Both the position numbers and the translations under genes were made by a program. The notes below the pieces were generated by a model. The model saw only the letters and a list, made by a program, of their open reading frames with translations, searched no databases and had not been told where the DNA came from. Shown here piece by piece: positions 35,274 to 44,857 of a stretch of 64,000 nt of DNA. This DNA comes from Acidimicrobiales bacterium (lineage in GTDB: Bacteria; Actinomycetota; Acidimicrobiia; Acidimicrobiales; Aldehydirespiratoraceae): positions 1 through 64,000 of the forward strand of contig JAVJSI010000008.1 in assembly GCA_040219515.1 (NCBI GenBank), in the 5' to 3' direction. Numbering within the stretch: the stretch's first letter is position 1; each line of letters opens with the position of its first letter.

Positions 35274-38200
35274 TCAGGCCACGTACTCCTCGTCGTTGCG
35301 GCGTCGACGCCAGCCGAGGAGGAAGAGGAACCAGGCCAGCGCGAGGGCGCCCAACCACCACACCCCGGCGAATCGGGTCGCGTCGCCGGCCTCGGAGACG
35401 GGAGCTGCCGTCGCCGAGCGCTCGACGCCGAGCGCCACCTCGTCCCCATCGGACAACGACGTGCCGTCGTCGACCGGCTCGTCGTCGAGACCGCCGGAGG
35501 CGACATCGGACTCACTGTCGCTGTTGTCGCCCCATGCGGGGCCGCCGGCAGCAGTCCCGGCGCCGCTCCCGTCGACCGGCTCTGCTCCGGTCCGGCGACT
35601 GTTCGGTCCGGTGTCGTCCGAACCCGTGTCGTCCGATCCGGTGTCGTCCGAATCCGTGTCGTCCGATCCCGGGTCGGTCGCCGGCGTGTCATCCGAACCC
35701 GTATCGGTCGCCGGCGTGTCGGTGCCGCCCTTCTCGCCGGGGGTCACGTCCTCGTCGCCGGGGGTCACGTCTTTCTCGCCAGGGGTCACGTCCGGAGCAG
35801 GATCGACGATCTCGATGGTCTGGGCGACCGCATCGGCCGGTAGGCGATTGGCATCCCCGTCCTGCTCAGCCGAGATCACACACGTGCCGTAGCCGAGGAT
35901 CATCACGTCGCCGTCGACCAGGCTGCAGACAGTGCCCTCGCCGCTGGCGATACTCAGCACGACGGTCAGACCCGAATCGGCAGTCACGACCGGCGTGTAC
36001 CGGTCGCCGACGTCGATGCTCTCCGGAGCGTCGGTGGCGAACTGGAGGATCTGCGAGGCCCGGAACACCGAGGCCTGGACCTCGGACACCATCGGAACGA
36101 CGAGATAGTTGCCGGCGTCGATACCCATCAGTGGCTCGCCGTCGATGATGATCGTTGCCGTCTTGTTGAGACCCACCTCGGCGGTGTCGAACACACCCGT
36201 CACGACAGCAGGGTCGACGCTCACGTCGTCGTCGTCGATGATTCCGCGAAGGTCGAAGACGAGGTCGGCCGCCGTGGTGCCGTCGAAGGACCGATCGTCC
36301 GCGGTGATGAACAACTGGAGGGTCGGCGCCTCGATGCTGAGGGATTCGGTGACCGAACCCTCGAGCAAGGCGTCGTTCACGCTGGTGGTCACGTCGTAGG
36401 TGCCCACCGCGGTCGGAGGGACCGAACTGGTCGGATACGTCGTGTCGCCCGTTCCGGTGTAGGCACGAGTCACTGCGATCCCCGTGGGGTCGGTCACGGT
36501 GACGAGACCGACCGGCTCGCTGGTGTAGGTCTTCGTGAGGTCCGCGGTCGACAGGGCCACGTGGGTCGTGAAGGTCTGCACGGCTCCGAACATCGTTCCG
36601 TCTCCGGTCTCGAGCCGGGGCCGCACGTGGTAGACGGTTGCCGGATCGAGCCCCGTCGCCGCGGCCGTCGCGACGACGTCGGCGTCGCCCGTCACCGGAT
36701 CGGGCGTTGCGACGTACTCGACGTCGTCGACGGTGCCGAGATCGGCTTCGTCGAGCGCAACCTCGAAGGTGGCCGTCCCGCTGCCCCCGTTTGCGTTCGC
36801 GGTGGCGCTGAGGAAGGCGGCGTCGTCATCCAGGACGGTGACATCACCGGCCACCGTGCGGGGCGGTGACGCGGTGGCGAAGGCGCCGATACCCACGGCC
36901 GAGATCGCCGCAACACGGACATCGAAGATGCTGTCGGGGTCGGGCAGCGTGAACGAGGCGTTCGTGCCGGCCGAGGCGCCCGAGGCGACCGTGGTCCAGT
37001 TCGTGGCATCGTCGGACCACTGGACCTGATAGCCGCTGATGGCCGAGCTCCCGGCACTGCCGTTGGTCCAGTTCAGGGCGGCCTGATCGCCGGTCACGGT
37101 CAGCGCAGTGATGCTGGGCTGGGCAGGAACCGTCCCGCCGACCACGGTGGTCAGCCGGGGGCTCGAACGGGGGCCGGTGCCGATTGCGTTGGTCGCCTCG
37201 ATGGTGAAGTAGTAGGTCGTCCCCGATGAGAGCCCGGTGACAGTGCGCGAGGTCGACGTCGTGGTGTAGCTCGCCGAGATGCTGCCCTCGCTGGCTGCCG
37301 ACCAGCGGATGATGTTGTAGGCGGTGATCGCGCTGCCGTTGTCGTTGACCGGATCCCAGGAGAGGGTCACGCTGTTCGACGTCGGCGACGCAACGAAGCC
37401 GGTGACGGCAGCGGGAATACCGGCCGGCTTCCCGCTCACCGAGGCGGACGGCGCGCTGCCGCCGACCTCGTTGAGCGCTCGCAGCTCGACCCCGTAGGTC
37501 CGGCCGTTGGTCAGGCCCGAGATCGTGAGCGGCGACGAGAGCGTCGGCGCCGCGACCCATGATCCGCCGTCGAGGCGATACTCGATCGTCTCGACGCTCG
37601 CCCCTCCGTCGGACGATCCCTGGCTGAAGGAGACCTGTAGGTAGCCGCCGCCGGCGACGATGCCCGAGATGGTCGGTGCATCCGGCACGTCGACCGGCGT
37701 CGCGCTGACCGGACCGGCAGCCGCACTGGTGCCGATCGCATTGACCGCCGAGACCCGCACGACGTACTGGGTACCGTTGGTCAGGCCGGTGACCGTGGCC
37801 GCGGTCGCGCTACTGGTGCCGTCGGCGAAGACCGAGAAGGGTCCGGCGGCGTTCGTCGCCACCTCGATCACATAGTCCGTGATCGAGGTGCCGCCGTCGC
37901 TCGCCGGCGCGCCCCAGTCCAACACCAGCGACCCGCCTGCGGGGGTCGCGATGAGCGACGTCGGCGCGCCAGGCAAAGCTGCCGGCGTTGCGTCGACCGA
38001 CGTCGAGGCCGCACCGGTGCCGACGGCGTTGACCGCCCGGACTTCGACCGAGTAGGTCCGGCCGTTGGTGAGCCCGGAGATGGTGAAGGGATCTGCCGCG
38101 GTGGCAGCCGATGTCCAACTCCCGCTGTCGAGGCGGTACTCGAATGTGGTCACCGGTGACCCGCCATCATCGACGAGATCCACATCGACCTCGAGCTCGC

Positions 38201-41200
38201 CGGAGTTCGGCGTGAGGCTGATGGATGGAGCATCCGGAACTGCGAGCGGGGTCACGGCCACGCGGGGCGAGCTGGCCTCGCCCTCGCCGGCACCATTGGT
38301 CGCAGCAACGTTGACGTAGAGCGTCACACCGTTCGTGAGACCGGTTGCCTCGCACGATGTGGCGGTGGTCGTGCACTGCCCGACCACCGAGCCACCGGTC
38401 GGAGCGTCGTACAGACGGGCGGTGTGACCCGTGATGGTCGAGCCACCGTCGTCGCTCGGGGCGGTCCACGAAACCGTGGCTTCGGCGTCGCCGCCGATTG
38501 CCCCGACCCCGGTCGGTGCTCCAGCCGTCGTGCGCGGCGTGCCGCTCACCGTTGCGGAGGGGGTTCCCGTCCCTACTGCGTTCGTCGCCCGCACCGCCAC
38601 CGTGTGGCTCGTGCCGTTGACGAGCCCTGCGATCGTGAAAGGACTCGAGAGGGAGCCCGCGTCGACCCACGAACCACCGTCGAGCCGATACTCGATGGCG
38701 GTGATCGAGGAGCCTCCGTCGGATCCGGCCACGTAGGTGACGTCGAGTCGGCCGTCGGCGCCGGTTGCAACCACACTCGTCGGCGCCGACGGTGTGCCGA
38801 GCGGCGCCGCCAGCAACGAGACCGAGGCCTCACCCGAACCGGCGCTGTTGACCGCCCGGAGCTGCACTGTGTACACGGTGCCGTTGGTCAGCGCTGCGCC
38901 CGAACCCGACTCCGTGGTGATCACGAGCGGCGAGCCCGTCGTCCCGGATGTCCTGGTCCGCCAGGTCGCACCACCGTCGGTGGAGTACTGGTAGGCGCTG
39001 ATCGCCGAACCGCCGTCGGAGGCGGGCGCCGCGAAGGTGGCCGTGAGGATCGCATCGCCGGGCGCGACGTCACTGAGCGTCGGGGCATCGGGGGTCGTGC
39101 GAACGGCGACACTGGCCGGCGAGGACGCCGCGCCGTCGCCCACCGAGTTCACGGCGCGCACCGAGATGTCGTAGGTGGCTGAATTGCTGAGACCGGTGAT
39201 CACGACGTTCCCCGACAGGGATCCGGTGTCGACCCAGGAACCGCTGTCGAGGCGATACTCGTAGGCGGTGATGGCGGAGCCGCCGTTGGCGGGCGTGGTG
39301 AAGCTGACGGTGGCCGTGCCGTCGCCGCCGGTGGCGGAGGTGATCGTCGGCGTGTCGGGAACCGTGGTGGTGATACCCGACGCAACCGCCGACGCCGCGC
39401 CCGGGCCGGCCGCATTGACGGCACGGATCTCCACCGGGTAGGTGACGCCACCGGTCAGCGGCGTCGTACCGTCGCTCGACAGCGTCGTGATCTGGAGTGG
39501 ACTTCCCGTCGATCCGGCGTCCCGCGTGCGCCACGTGGCACCGGCATCGGTCGAGTACTGGTAGGTGGTGATCGCGCTTCCGCCGTCGTCGGTCGGAGCG
39601 GTGAAGTCCACGTCGAGGGTGCCGTCGACGCCCGTGATCGTGCTGCCGACGATGGCGGGAGCGCTCGGCGTCGTGAGCGGCGTGCCGACCACGGTGGCCG
39701 AGGAGGTCCCCGAACCGACGCCGTTGACGGCCCGGACCTGCACCGAGTAGGAGGTGCCGTTCGTGAGGCCGGTGACCGTCAGCGGCGAGGCGGTCGACCC
39801 CGGCGACCGGGTCGACCAGCTACTGCCGCCGTTGACCGAGTACTCGTAGTTGGTGATCGGCGAGCCGCCGTTGTTCGGCGTCGAGAACGAGACCGTGAGA
39901 GCCCGGTCGGAGCCGGCCACCGAGATGGTCGGCGCCGCCGGCGTGCCCTTCGCGGTGACCGTCGACTCGTTGGAAGCCGGGCCCGACCCTGCCGCGTTGA
40001 CCGCGCGTAGCTGCACGCCGTAGGTCTGTCCACCGGTGAGGCCACTGATCGTCAGCGGGCTCGCGGTGGCAGCCGGCGAGCGGGTGATCCAAGTGTCGCC
40101 GCCGTCGACGGAGTACTCGACGTTCGTCACCGCGCTGCCGCCGTTGGCGCCGAGCGTAAAGGCCACGCTCACGGCACCGGTGTTCAGCGCGACGGCGGAG
40201 ATGGCCGGCGCTGCAGGGACCGTGCGGGGTGTTCCCGACTGGACCGCAGACGCAGTTCCTGCGCCCGCGGCATTGATGGCGCGCACCTCGACGTCGTAGG
40301 TCGTGCCGTTCGTGAGTCCGGAGATCGTGAACGAATCGGTCAGCGCCCCGGTCGAGCGCCACACACCGCCGTCGAGGCGGTAGTCGTGGCGAAGGATGTC
40401 GCTGCCGCCGTCGGAACTGATGTTGAAGTCGACGATGAGCGAGCCGTCACCCGGGGTGAGCGGCGAGACCGAGGGAGTCGAGGGAATGGTGAAGGGTGTC
40501 TCGGCAAGAGGTGTCGTGTAGGCGCCGGTGCCCGCCGCATTGACGGCGGCAACGCGGAAGTAGCGGGTCTCGCCGTTGGTCAGCCCGGTCACCGTTGCCG
40601 AGGTCGTCGTCGACGTGCCGTCGGACACCGTGGTGTAGGTCCCGCCCGCACTGGCCGCGTGCTGGATGACGTAATCGGTGATGGCCGATCCGTTGGTGGC
40701 TGCCGGTGCCGTCCACGAGAGCGCGACGGTTCCGTTGCTCGCAACCGCGGCCAGCGCCGAAGGGGCGCCCGGGACGGCGCGTGGAGTACCACTGGCCGGT
40801 GCCGAGGCGGCCGATGCACCGATGCTGTTGAGCTCGCGGATCTCGATGTCGTAGCTCGTGCCGTTGATGAGGCCGCTGACCGTGATCCGGTTCGCAGTCT
40901 CGGTCGCGGTCACCCACGCGCCACCGTCGACGCGCGCCTCGTAGCCGGTGACTGGCGCATCGCTGTCGCCGGGCGTGAAGTCGAGGTGGAGACCGGAGTC
41001 GAAGGGGACGATGACGTCGATCACTGGCGCGTCGGGAACATCGCTGGGGGTGACACCGAGCGAGGTCGTATCGGAGACCGCCCCGATGCCGATGCTGTTC
41101 ACGGCCGACACGCGGAAAAAGTAGGTGACGCCGTTCGTGAGTCCGGTCACCGTGGTTGCGGTCGCCGTCGAGGTGCCGTCGGCGAGCGTCGACCACGGAC

Positions 41201-42206
41201 CCGCCAGGTTGGTCGCCTGCTCGATCACGTAGTCGCTGATCGGGGCGTTGCCCTCTGATGCCGGCGGGTCCCAGTCGAGGTCGACTTCTCCGGTTCCGGC
41301 CGTGCCCGCGAGGTTGAGTGGCTTGCTCGGCGTGCCCTCGTTGTAGCTGATGGTCATCGAACCGTGGGCGCTGTTGCCCGCGTAGAACTCATAGACCGTG
41401 GTCAGCCCAGCGAGCCCTGCGGTCGAGTTCGCTCCCGGGTACCCGCCGAAACCGAAGTACTCCGTCGCGCTGGCGCCGCCGTATTGGACATCGCCCTGGT
41501 CGCCACCTTGCGCGCCGCCACCGCCGGCACCCGAAGCACCGCCGTCGCAGCTGAAGCCCGGACTGCAGACGAGCGCCGTGTTCAGACCGGGACGGCCGAT
41601 GGTCGAGGTTGCATCCGGCCGGGCCACGTGGTTCGGCTCCGCCTGTCGACCGACGATGGCGTAGAACTGACCGTTACCGCCGTTACCGCCGGCACCGCCG
41701 GCAACCACGTCCACACCATTGACCTGCAGGACGGTGGCGGCACCACTGCCTCCACCACCACCGGACGAGCCATTCGGCCCGGCATTGCCACCCTTGGACC
41801 CGTCGTAGCCCGACAGCGGGTTCTGCCCACCGGAGCCACCGGGCGCATTGCCCTGGCTGCTGGTGCCGATTCCGCCGCCGCCACCTACGGCAACGGTCAG
41901 CGTGTCGCCGGGCGTCACCGCGATGGTGCCCGACACGACACCGCGATAGCCGCCCGGCGTGGGCGACCCCTGCGAGTCGCCGCCACCGCGTCCGCCCTGA
42001 CCGCCGACGAGCCGCACGTTGATCGAGGTCACCCCGGCGGGCACGGTGAACGTCTCGGTGGTCCCGAGGTAGGAGAAGGTCTCGGTGATCGTCGCCGCGG
42101 CGGCCGGTGTGGCTGTGGCCAGCGCGAGCGACGCCGCCACCATCATCACAGTGACCACCGAGGTGAGGGTGCGAGTGATCGCCCGAGAAGCTGTCGTTTG
42201 TGGCAT
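35274..42206 (-). CDS. Giant secreted fibronectin type III repeat surface protein, C-terminal membrane anchor
   Basis: A 2310-residue protein. A Sec signal peptide with TPAAAA cleavage spans residues 1-38. It is followed by a beta-type Gly-rich domain (about 60-285) with many GGGG runs. Sixteen FnIII-type repeats of about 92 residues then run from about residue 290 to 1780, with recurrent TVTGLTNGTxYxxxVRAVNxxGxG, plus one degenerate repeat. MBG/YDG-like and Ig-like domains follow (about 1885-2150). A low-complexity acidic stretch with DTGSDD and DVTPGEK repeats and a single C-terminal helix (FAGVWWLGALALAWFLFLLGW) before RRRR complete it. No LPxTG motif was seen. It is probably a surface adhesin or matrix protein. 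It separates comF-like and hpf genes. Confidence 0.9.
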   Translation of the reverse strand: MPQTTASRAITRTLTSVVTVMMVAASLALATATPAAAATITETFSYLGTTETFTVPAGVTSINVRLVGGQGGRGGGDSQGSPTPGGYRGVVSGTIAVTPGDTLTVAVGGGGGIGTSSQGNAPGGSGGQNPLSGYDGSKGGNAGPNGSSGGGGGSGAATVLQVNGVDVVAGGAGGNGGNGQFYAIVGRQAEPNHVARPDATSTIGRPGLNTALVCSPGFSCDGGASGAGGGGAQGGDQGDVQYGGASATEYFGFGGYPGANSTAGLAGLTTVYEFYAGNSAHGSMTISYNEGTPSKPLNLAGTAGTGEVDLDWDPPASEGNAPISDYVIEQATNLAGPWSTLADGTSTATATTVTGLTNGVTYFFRVSAVNSIGIGAVSDTTSLGVTPSDVPDAPVIDVIVPFDSGLHLDFTPGDSDAPVTGYEARVDGGAWVTATETANRITVSGLINGTSYDIEIRELNSIGASAASAPASGTPRAVPGAPSALAAVASNGTVALSWTAPAATNGSAITDYVIQHAASAGGTYTTVSDGTSTTTSATVTGLTNGETRYFRVAAVNAAGTGAYTTPLAETPFTIPSTPSVSPLTPGDGSLIVDFNISSDGGSDILRHDYRLDGGVWRSTGALTDSFTISGLTNGTTYDVEVRAINAAGAGTASAVQSGTPRTVPAAPAISAVALNTGAVSVAFTLGANGGSAVTNVEYSVDGGDTWITRSPAATASPLTISGLTGGQTYGVQLRAVNAAGSGPASNESTVTAKGTPAAPTISVAGSDRALTVSFSTPNNGGSPITNYEYSVNGGSSWSTRSPGSTASPLTVTGLTNGTSYSVQVRAVNGVGSGTSSATVVGTPLTTPSAPAIVGSTITGVDGTLDVDFTAPTDDGGSAITTYQYSTDAGATWRTRDAGSTGSPLQITTLSSDGTTPLTGGVTYPVEIRAVNAAGPGAASAVASGITTTVPDTPTITSATGGDGTATVSFTTPANGGSAITAYEYRLDSGSWVDTGSLSGNVVITGLSNSATYDISVRAVNSVGDGAASSPASVAVRTTPDAPTLSDVAPGDAILTATFAAPASDGGSAISAYQYSTDGGATWRTRTSGTTGSPLVITTESGSGAALTNGTVYTVQLRAVNSAGSGEASVSLLAAPLGTPSAPTSVVATGADGRLDVTYVAGSDGGSSITAIEYRLDGGSWVDAGSLSSPFTIAGLVNGTSHTVAVRATNAVGTGTPSATVSGTPRTTAGAPTGVGAIGGDAEATVSWTAPSDDGGSTITGHTARLYDAPTGGSVVGQCTTTATSCEATGLTNGVTLYVNVAATNGAGEGEASSPRVAVTPLAVPDAPSISLTPNSGELEVDVDLVDDGGSPVTTFEYRLDSGSWTSAATAADPFTISGLTNGRTYSVEVRAVNAVGTGAASTSVDATPAALPGAPTSLIATPAGGSLVLDWGAPASDGGTSITDYVIEVATNAAGPFSVFADGTSSATAATVTGLTNGTQYVVRVSAVNAIGTSAAAGPVSATPVDVPDAPTISGIVAGGGYLQVSFSQGSSDGGASVETIEYRLDGGSWVAAPTLSSPLTISGLTNGRTYGVELRALNEVGGSAPSASVSGKPAGIPAAVTGFVASPTSNSVTLSWDPVNDNGSAITAYNIIRWSAASEGSISASYTTTSTSRTVTGLSSGTTYYFTIEATNAIGTGPRSSPRLTTVVGGTVPAQPSITALTVTGDQAALNWTNGSAGSSAISGYQVQWSDDATNWTTVASGASAGTNASFTLPDPDSIFDVRVAAISAVGIGAFATASPPRTVAGDVTVLDDDAAFLSATANANGGSGTATFEVALDEADLGTVDDVEYVATPDPVTGDADVVATAAATGLDPATVYHVRPRLETGDGTMFGAVQTFTTHVALSTADLTKTYTSEPVGLVTVTDPTGIAVTRAYTGTGDTTYPTSSVPPTAVGTYDVTTSVNDALLEGSVTESLSIEAPTLQLFITADDRSFDGTTAADLVFDLRGIIDDDDVSVDPAVVTGVFDTAEVGLNKTATIIIDGEPLMGIDAGNYLVVPMVSEVQASVFRASQILQFATDAPESIDVGDRYTPVVTADSGLTVVLSIASGEGTVCSLVDGDVMILGYGTCVISAEQDGDANRLPADAVAQTIEIVDPAPDVTPGEKDVTPGDEDVTPGEKGGTDTPATDTGSDDTPATDPGSDDTDSDDTGSDDTGSDDTGPNSRRTGAEPVDGSGAGTAAGGPAWGDNSDSESDVASGGLDDEPVDDGTSLSDGDEVALGVERSATAAPVSEAGDATRFAGVWWLGALALAWFLFLLGWRRRRNDEEYVA
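35611..35793. repeat. In-frame DNA tandem repeats in the tail of the FnIII gene
   Basis: Seven near-identical 15-base units (35611-35715, GTGTCGTCCGAACCC type) encode DTGSD pentapeptides. Three 21-base units (35731-35793) encode DVTPGEK-type heptads. They lie in the acidic linker before the membrane anchor. The close match between units suggests recent expansion by slippage and probable length variation between strains. Confidence 0.8.
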
Positions 42207-42326
42207 GCAGGGGCTTTCGGCCCTGTCAGACCATGGTTGAGAGATCGGCGCCGCCTACCCCGAAAGCAATGGCGAATGACACCGGCTGGCGGGGCCGAAC
42301 GACCCAGACACCGTCGCAGAGCGAGA
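42207..42326 (-). promoter_or_regulatory. 5' leader of the FnIII gene with a hairpin over the ribosome-binding site
   Basis: The 120-base leader between the ComF-like stop and the ATG at 42206 contains, just before the ATG, CAGGGCCGAAAGCCCCTG. It folds as GGGC/GCCC with CA/TG outside. The GAAAG that would serve as ribosome-binding site is in the loop and stem. A second possible stem and a CCATTGC...GGTAGGCGG stretch lie further upstream. The layout suggests translational control, but no known riboswitch class fits. Confidence 0.35.
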
Positions 42327-42890
42327 TCACCGCGTTGTCGACCGTGTCCCCGTCGACTCCCTGGCGGGGGCTCCCACTGCCCGGGTCGCGACGAGTCCGA
42401 CCACCTCGGCTGCGCCGGCCGCACACAGCACAGAGGCCCCGGCCCGAAGCGTCGACCCGGTCGTTGCCACGTCGTCGACGAGGAGCAATCGTGGACCGAA
42501 TCGCAGCCGCCGCCCCACGGCGGTGAACTCCGGCCCCAGCAGGCGCCCCTCGAGTTCACGAGCCGTCTGCGGCAGGTCATCGACCCGGCGAAGCAGTCGG
42601 CGGGCCGGGAGACCCACACGACGGGCAATCGCGCGAGCAAGCAACTCACCCTGGTCGAACCCCCGCTGACGGCGCCGCTGAGGCGAGGCCGGGATCCAGG
42701 CAACGACGTCGGCCGTCGGCGCCGCGTCGGCCATCGCCTCGGCCAACTCGGTCACCACCGTGGTCGCCCGTCCGTACTTGAGTTCCCTGACCAGATCGGC
42801 CGGATGGCCATCGTGAGCCCAGACGGCGACGATCTCAGGCTCGAGGCGGTGATCGATTTCCCCGGTGAGGGGATCACTGTGGCTTCGCAT
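42327..42890 (-). CDS. ComF-type phosphoribosyltransferase-family protein
   Basis: A 187-residue type I phosphoribosyltransferase-fold protein. The PRPP-binding motif is LLLVDDVATTGSTL near residue 135-148. The ComF opening has VRELKYGRATTVVTELAEAM and WIPASPQRRRQRGFDQGELLARAIAR. The N-terminal zinc finger found in full-length ComFC is missing; the protein is read from MRSHSDP. ComF proteins are linked to DNA uptake in competent bacteria, but many have an unclear role. It lies on the same strand as hpf and secA, as ComFC does in other genomes, but here the FnIII gene comes between. Confidence 0.83.
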   Translation of the reverse strand: MRSHSDPLTGEIDHRLEPEIVAVWAHDGHPADLVRELKYGRATTVVTELAEAMADAAPTADVVAWIPASPQRRRQRGFDQGELLARAIARRVGLPARRLLRRVDDLPQTARELEGRLLGPEFTAVGRRLRFGPRLLLVDDVATTGSTLRAGASVLCAAGAAEVVGLVATRAVGAPARESTGTRSTTR

Positions 42891-42953
42891 GTTCGCAAAC
42901 TACGACGCCCCTGTGACACCCCGGCCGGGTGGAGTCCGCGGCGAACATCGGTG

Positions 42954-43970
42954 TCAGGCCAGCTCGCCGACCTTCTCGGCGGTGACGTGACCGGCGGCGT
43001 GCATCCAGGCGAACGTGTCGCGGAAGGTCTCGACGATGGGACGGAACTCGACCCCGGTGGCCGCAGTGGTGGCCGAGTCGTCGCCGGGCCGGGAGTGGAA
43101 CAGATACTCGTAGCCGAGGCTGGTCAACACGAGGTCCTTGCCGGCTCGGCGGGCCAGGTCGCCGGCCCTCCCCCAGACCCACATCACGGGCTGCGGGGTG
43201 GGCAGCTTGCGCAGCTTGATGCCGATGGCCTCCTCGATGCGGGCGTGATGGTCGACGGCGGTGAGGTGCGTCCCCATGGCGAGGTAGCGACGCGGGCCGT
43301 TGCCGGGCGTCATCGACACGGCGATGATCTCGGCCAGGTCGCGCACGTCGACCCAGCTGCCGCTGAGGCGCTTGGCCATCGGGAAACCCTTCTCGAGCCA
43401 CAGCACCGTCGACGCCAGATTGACCGACCCGTTCCAGTCGTCGGGTCCGAGGATGCCCGACGGGTAGAGGATCACCACCGGCCGGCCCTGGTCCTGATGA
43501 CTGCGGGCCATCCGCTCACAGGCGGCCTTGGTCCGTCCGTAGGCTTCGTCGCCGCCGTCGACCGGGTGGTCGGCCGTCACCACGTCGGTCTGGAAGGGGA
43601 AGAAGGCCGACACCGACGACAGATGGACGATCGGGTCGCATCCTTGGGCGACCGCCGCGTCGAGCACATTGGTCGCACCGGCGAGGTTCGTCGCCTCCAT
43701 CACGGCTTCCATCGTGGGATCGGTGGCGACGACCGCCGCCGCGTGTACGACCGCATCGCAACCGGTCACCGCGGCAACCACCGAGACTGAGTCGGTGATG
43801 TCGCCCTCGACGATCTCCAGGTCGCCGACGTCGACGCCCATCTTCTCCATCAACGGCGCGACCCTTGCGGGCGTGCGAACGAGTAGGCGCAGGTCGTGGC
43901 CGTCCTCGCGGAGCCGACGCACCGCATGACTGCCGACGAACCCGGTGCCGCCGGTGATCAGGATCTTCAC
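42954..43970 (-). CDS. NAD(P)-dependent epimerase/reductase family protein
   Basis: A 338-residue extended-SDR protein. The GTG at 43970 overlaps the preceding SDR stop (GTGA) and begins VKILITGGTGFVGSHAVRRL, with the TGGTGFVG cofactor motif. The catalytic Ser is in VHLSSVSAF and the YxxxK is YGRTKAACER. The C-terminal half (VDVRDLAEIIAVSM, YLAMGTHLTAVDHHARI) resembles dihydroflavonol reductase and 3-beta-hydroxysteroid dehydrogenase-like enzymes. It ends the coupled LLM-crotonase-SDR-epimerase set, so it probably acts on the same substrate series. The actual substrate is unknown. Confidence 0.84.
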   Translation of the reverse strand: MKILITGGTGFVGSHAVRRLREDGHDLRLLVRTPARVAPLMEKMGVDVGDLEIVEGDITDSVSVVAAVTGCDAVVHAAAVVATDPTMEAVMEATNLAGATNVLDAAVAQGCDPIVHLSSVSAFFPFQTDVVTADHPVDGGDEAYGRTKAACERMARSHQDQGRPVVILYPSGILGPDDWNGSVNLASTVLWLEKGFPMAKRLSGSWVDVRDLAEIIAVSMTPGNGPRRYLAMGTHLTAVDHHARIEEAIGIKLRKLPTPQPVMWVWGRAGDLARRAGKDLVLTSLGYEYLFHSRPGDDSATTAATGVEFRPIVETFRDTFAWMHAAGHVTAEKVGELA

Positions 43971-44857
43971 GAGCCGGTACCGTCGGCGAACATCAACTCG
44001 ACGAGGTGGGAGCGTGGGCCGGGGGTCGTTCGGTTCTCGATGTCGGCGTGTCGCTGGCGGATCAGCGGGTCGGCGAGATCGTCGGTGAACAACCACAGTT
44101 GGTTGTCACGGATCGCGTTCAGCACCTGGCCGGCCACGACCGCCGGGTCCATCTGCGCGGCGTAGGCATCGGCGATCGCCGAACCGGCGTCGCCCAACGA
44201 TCCCGGAGCCGGCTCGGACTCGAGGTCGGGTCGACCCTCGCGGAACCGTTCGGGCCGATTGCGTTCGCTGGACACGATGTTCGTGGCCACGAACCCCGGG
44301 CAGAGGCACGTGACACCCACACCTGTGGCGCCCTCGACCATCTCCTGCTGGAGCGTTTCGGTGAACCCGGACACCGCGTGCTTCGACGTGTTGTAGGCAC
44401 CCATGCCGGTCGAGGTCAGGTGACCGGCAATGGAGGCGGTGTTGACGATGTGACCGCTCCCCCGCTCGAGCATGGCGGGAAGGAACGCCTTGACACCGTG
44501 GATCACTCCCCACAGGTTCACCCCGAGCGTCCATTCCCACGCCGAGATCTCGATCGACGACAGCGGACCGCCGCCCGCGACACCAGCGTTGTTCATCACG
44601 ATGTCGGCCGGTCCGTAGGCCTCGTCGCAGGCAGCGCGCAACGCATCAACCGACTCCCACGACGACACATCGCAGATCACCCCGATCGCCACGCCCCCGG
44701 CGGCGTCGATCTCTGCCACCACCTCGTCGAGGGGCGGCTGCTCGATGTCGGCAAGCACGACGCGCGCGCCCTCGGCCGCCAGCGCGACCGCCGTTGCCCG
44801 TCCGATCCCACTCGCCCCGCCCGTGACGACGGCGACCTTTCCTGCGATTTCATCCAC
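43967..44857 (-). CDS. Short-chain dehydrogenase/reductase
   Basis: A 296-residue classical SDR. The cofactor motif is VTGGASGIGRA, Asp37 after the second strand (VVLADIEQP) points to NAD preference, and NNAGVAGGG follows. The catalytic Ser is in IVNTASIAG, and YxxxK is YNTSKHAVS. It starts eight bases inside the crotonase gene's end and its own stop overlaps the epimerase GTG. Such tight coupling to an enoyl-CoA hydratase suggests a beta-oxidation-like role, for example as a hydroxyacyl-CoA dehydrogenase; this is inference. Confidence 0.88.
   Translation of the reverse strand: MDEIAGKVAVVTGGASGIGRATAVALAAEGARVVLADIEQPPLDEVVAEIDAAGGVAIGVICDVSSWESVDALRAACDEAYGPADIVMNNAGVAGGGPLSSIEISAWEWTLGVNLWGVIHGVKAFLPAMLERGSGHIVNTASIAGHLTSTGMGAYNTSKHAVSGFTETLQQEMVEGATGVGVTCLCPGFVATNIVSSERNRPERFREGRPDLESEPAPGSLGDAGSAIADAYAAQMDPAVVAGQVLNAIRDNQLWLFTDDLADPLIRQRHADIENRTTPGPRSHLVELMFADGTGS

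Noticed and set aside
35208-35290. Possible tRNA: GATGGTAGA and GGGTTCGAACACCC upstream of hpf
   Set aside because: The T-stem does not pair in register around the TTCGAA loop and no acceptor stem matches; the similarity is by chance.
42207-42326. Cyclic-di-GMP riboswitch call for the FnIII leader
   Set aside because: Only a CCATTGC...GGTAGG-like half is seen, and the GGGACGCAAAGCC half is missing. It is kept as a leader of unknown type.
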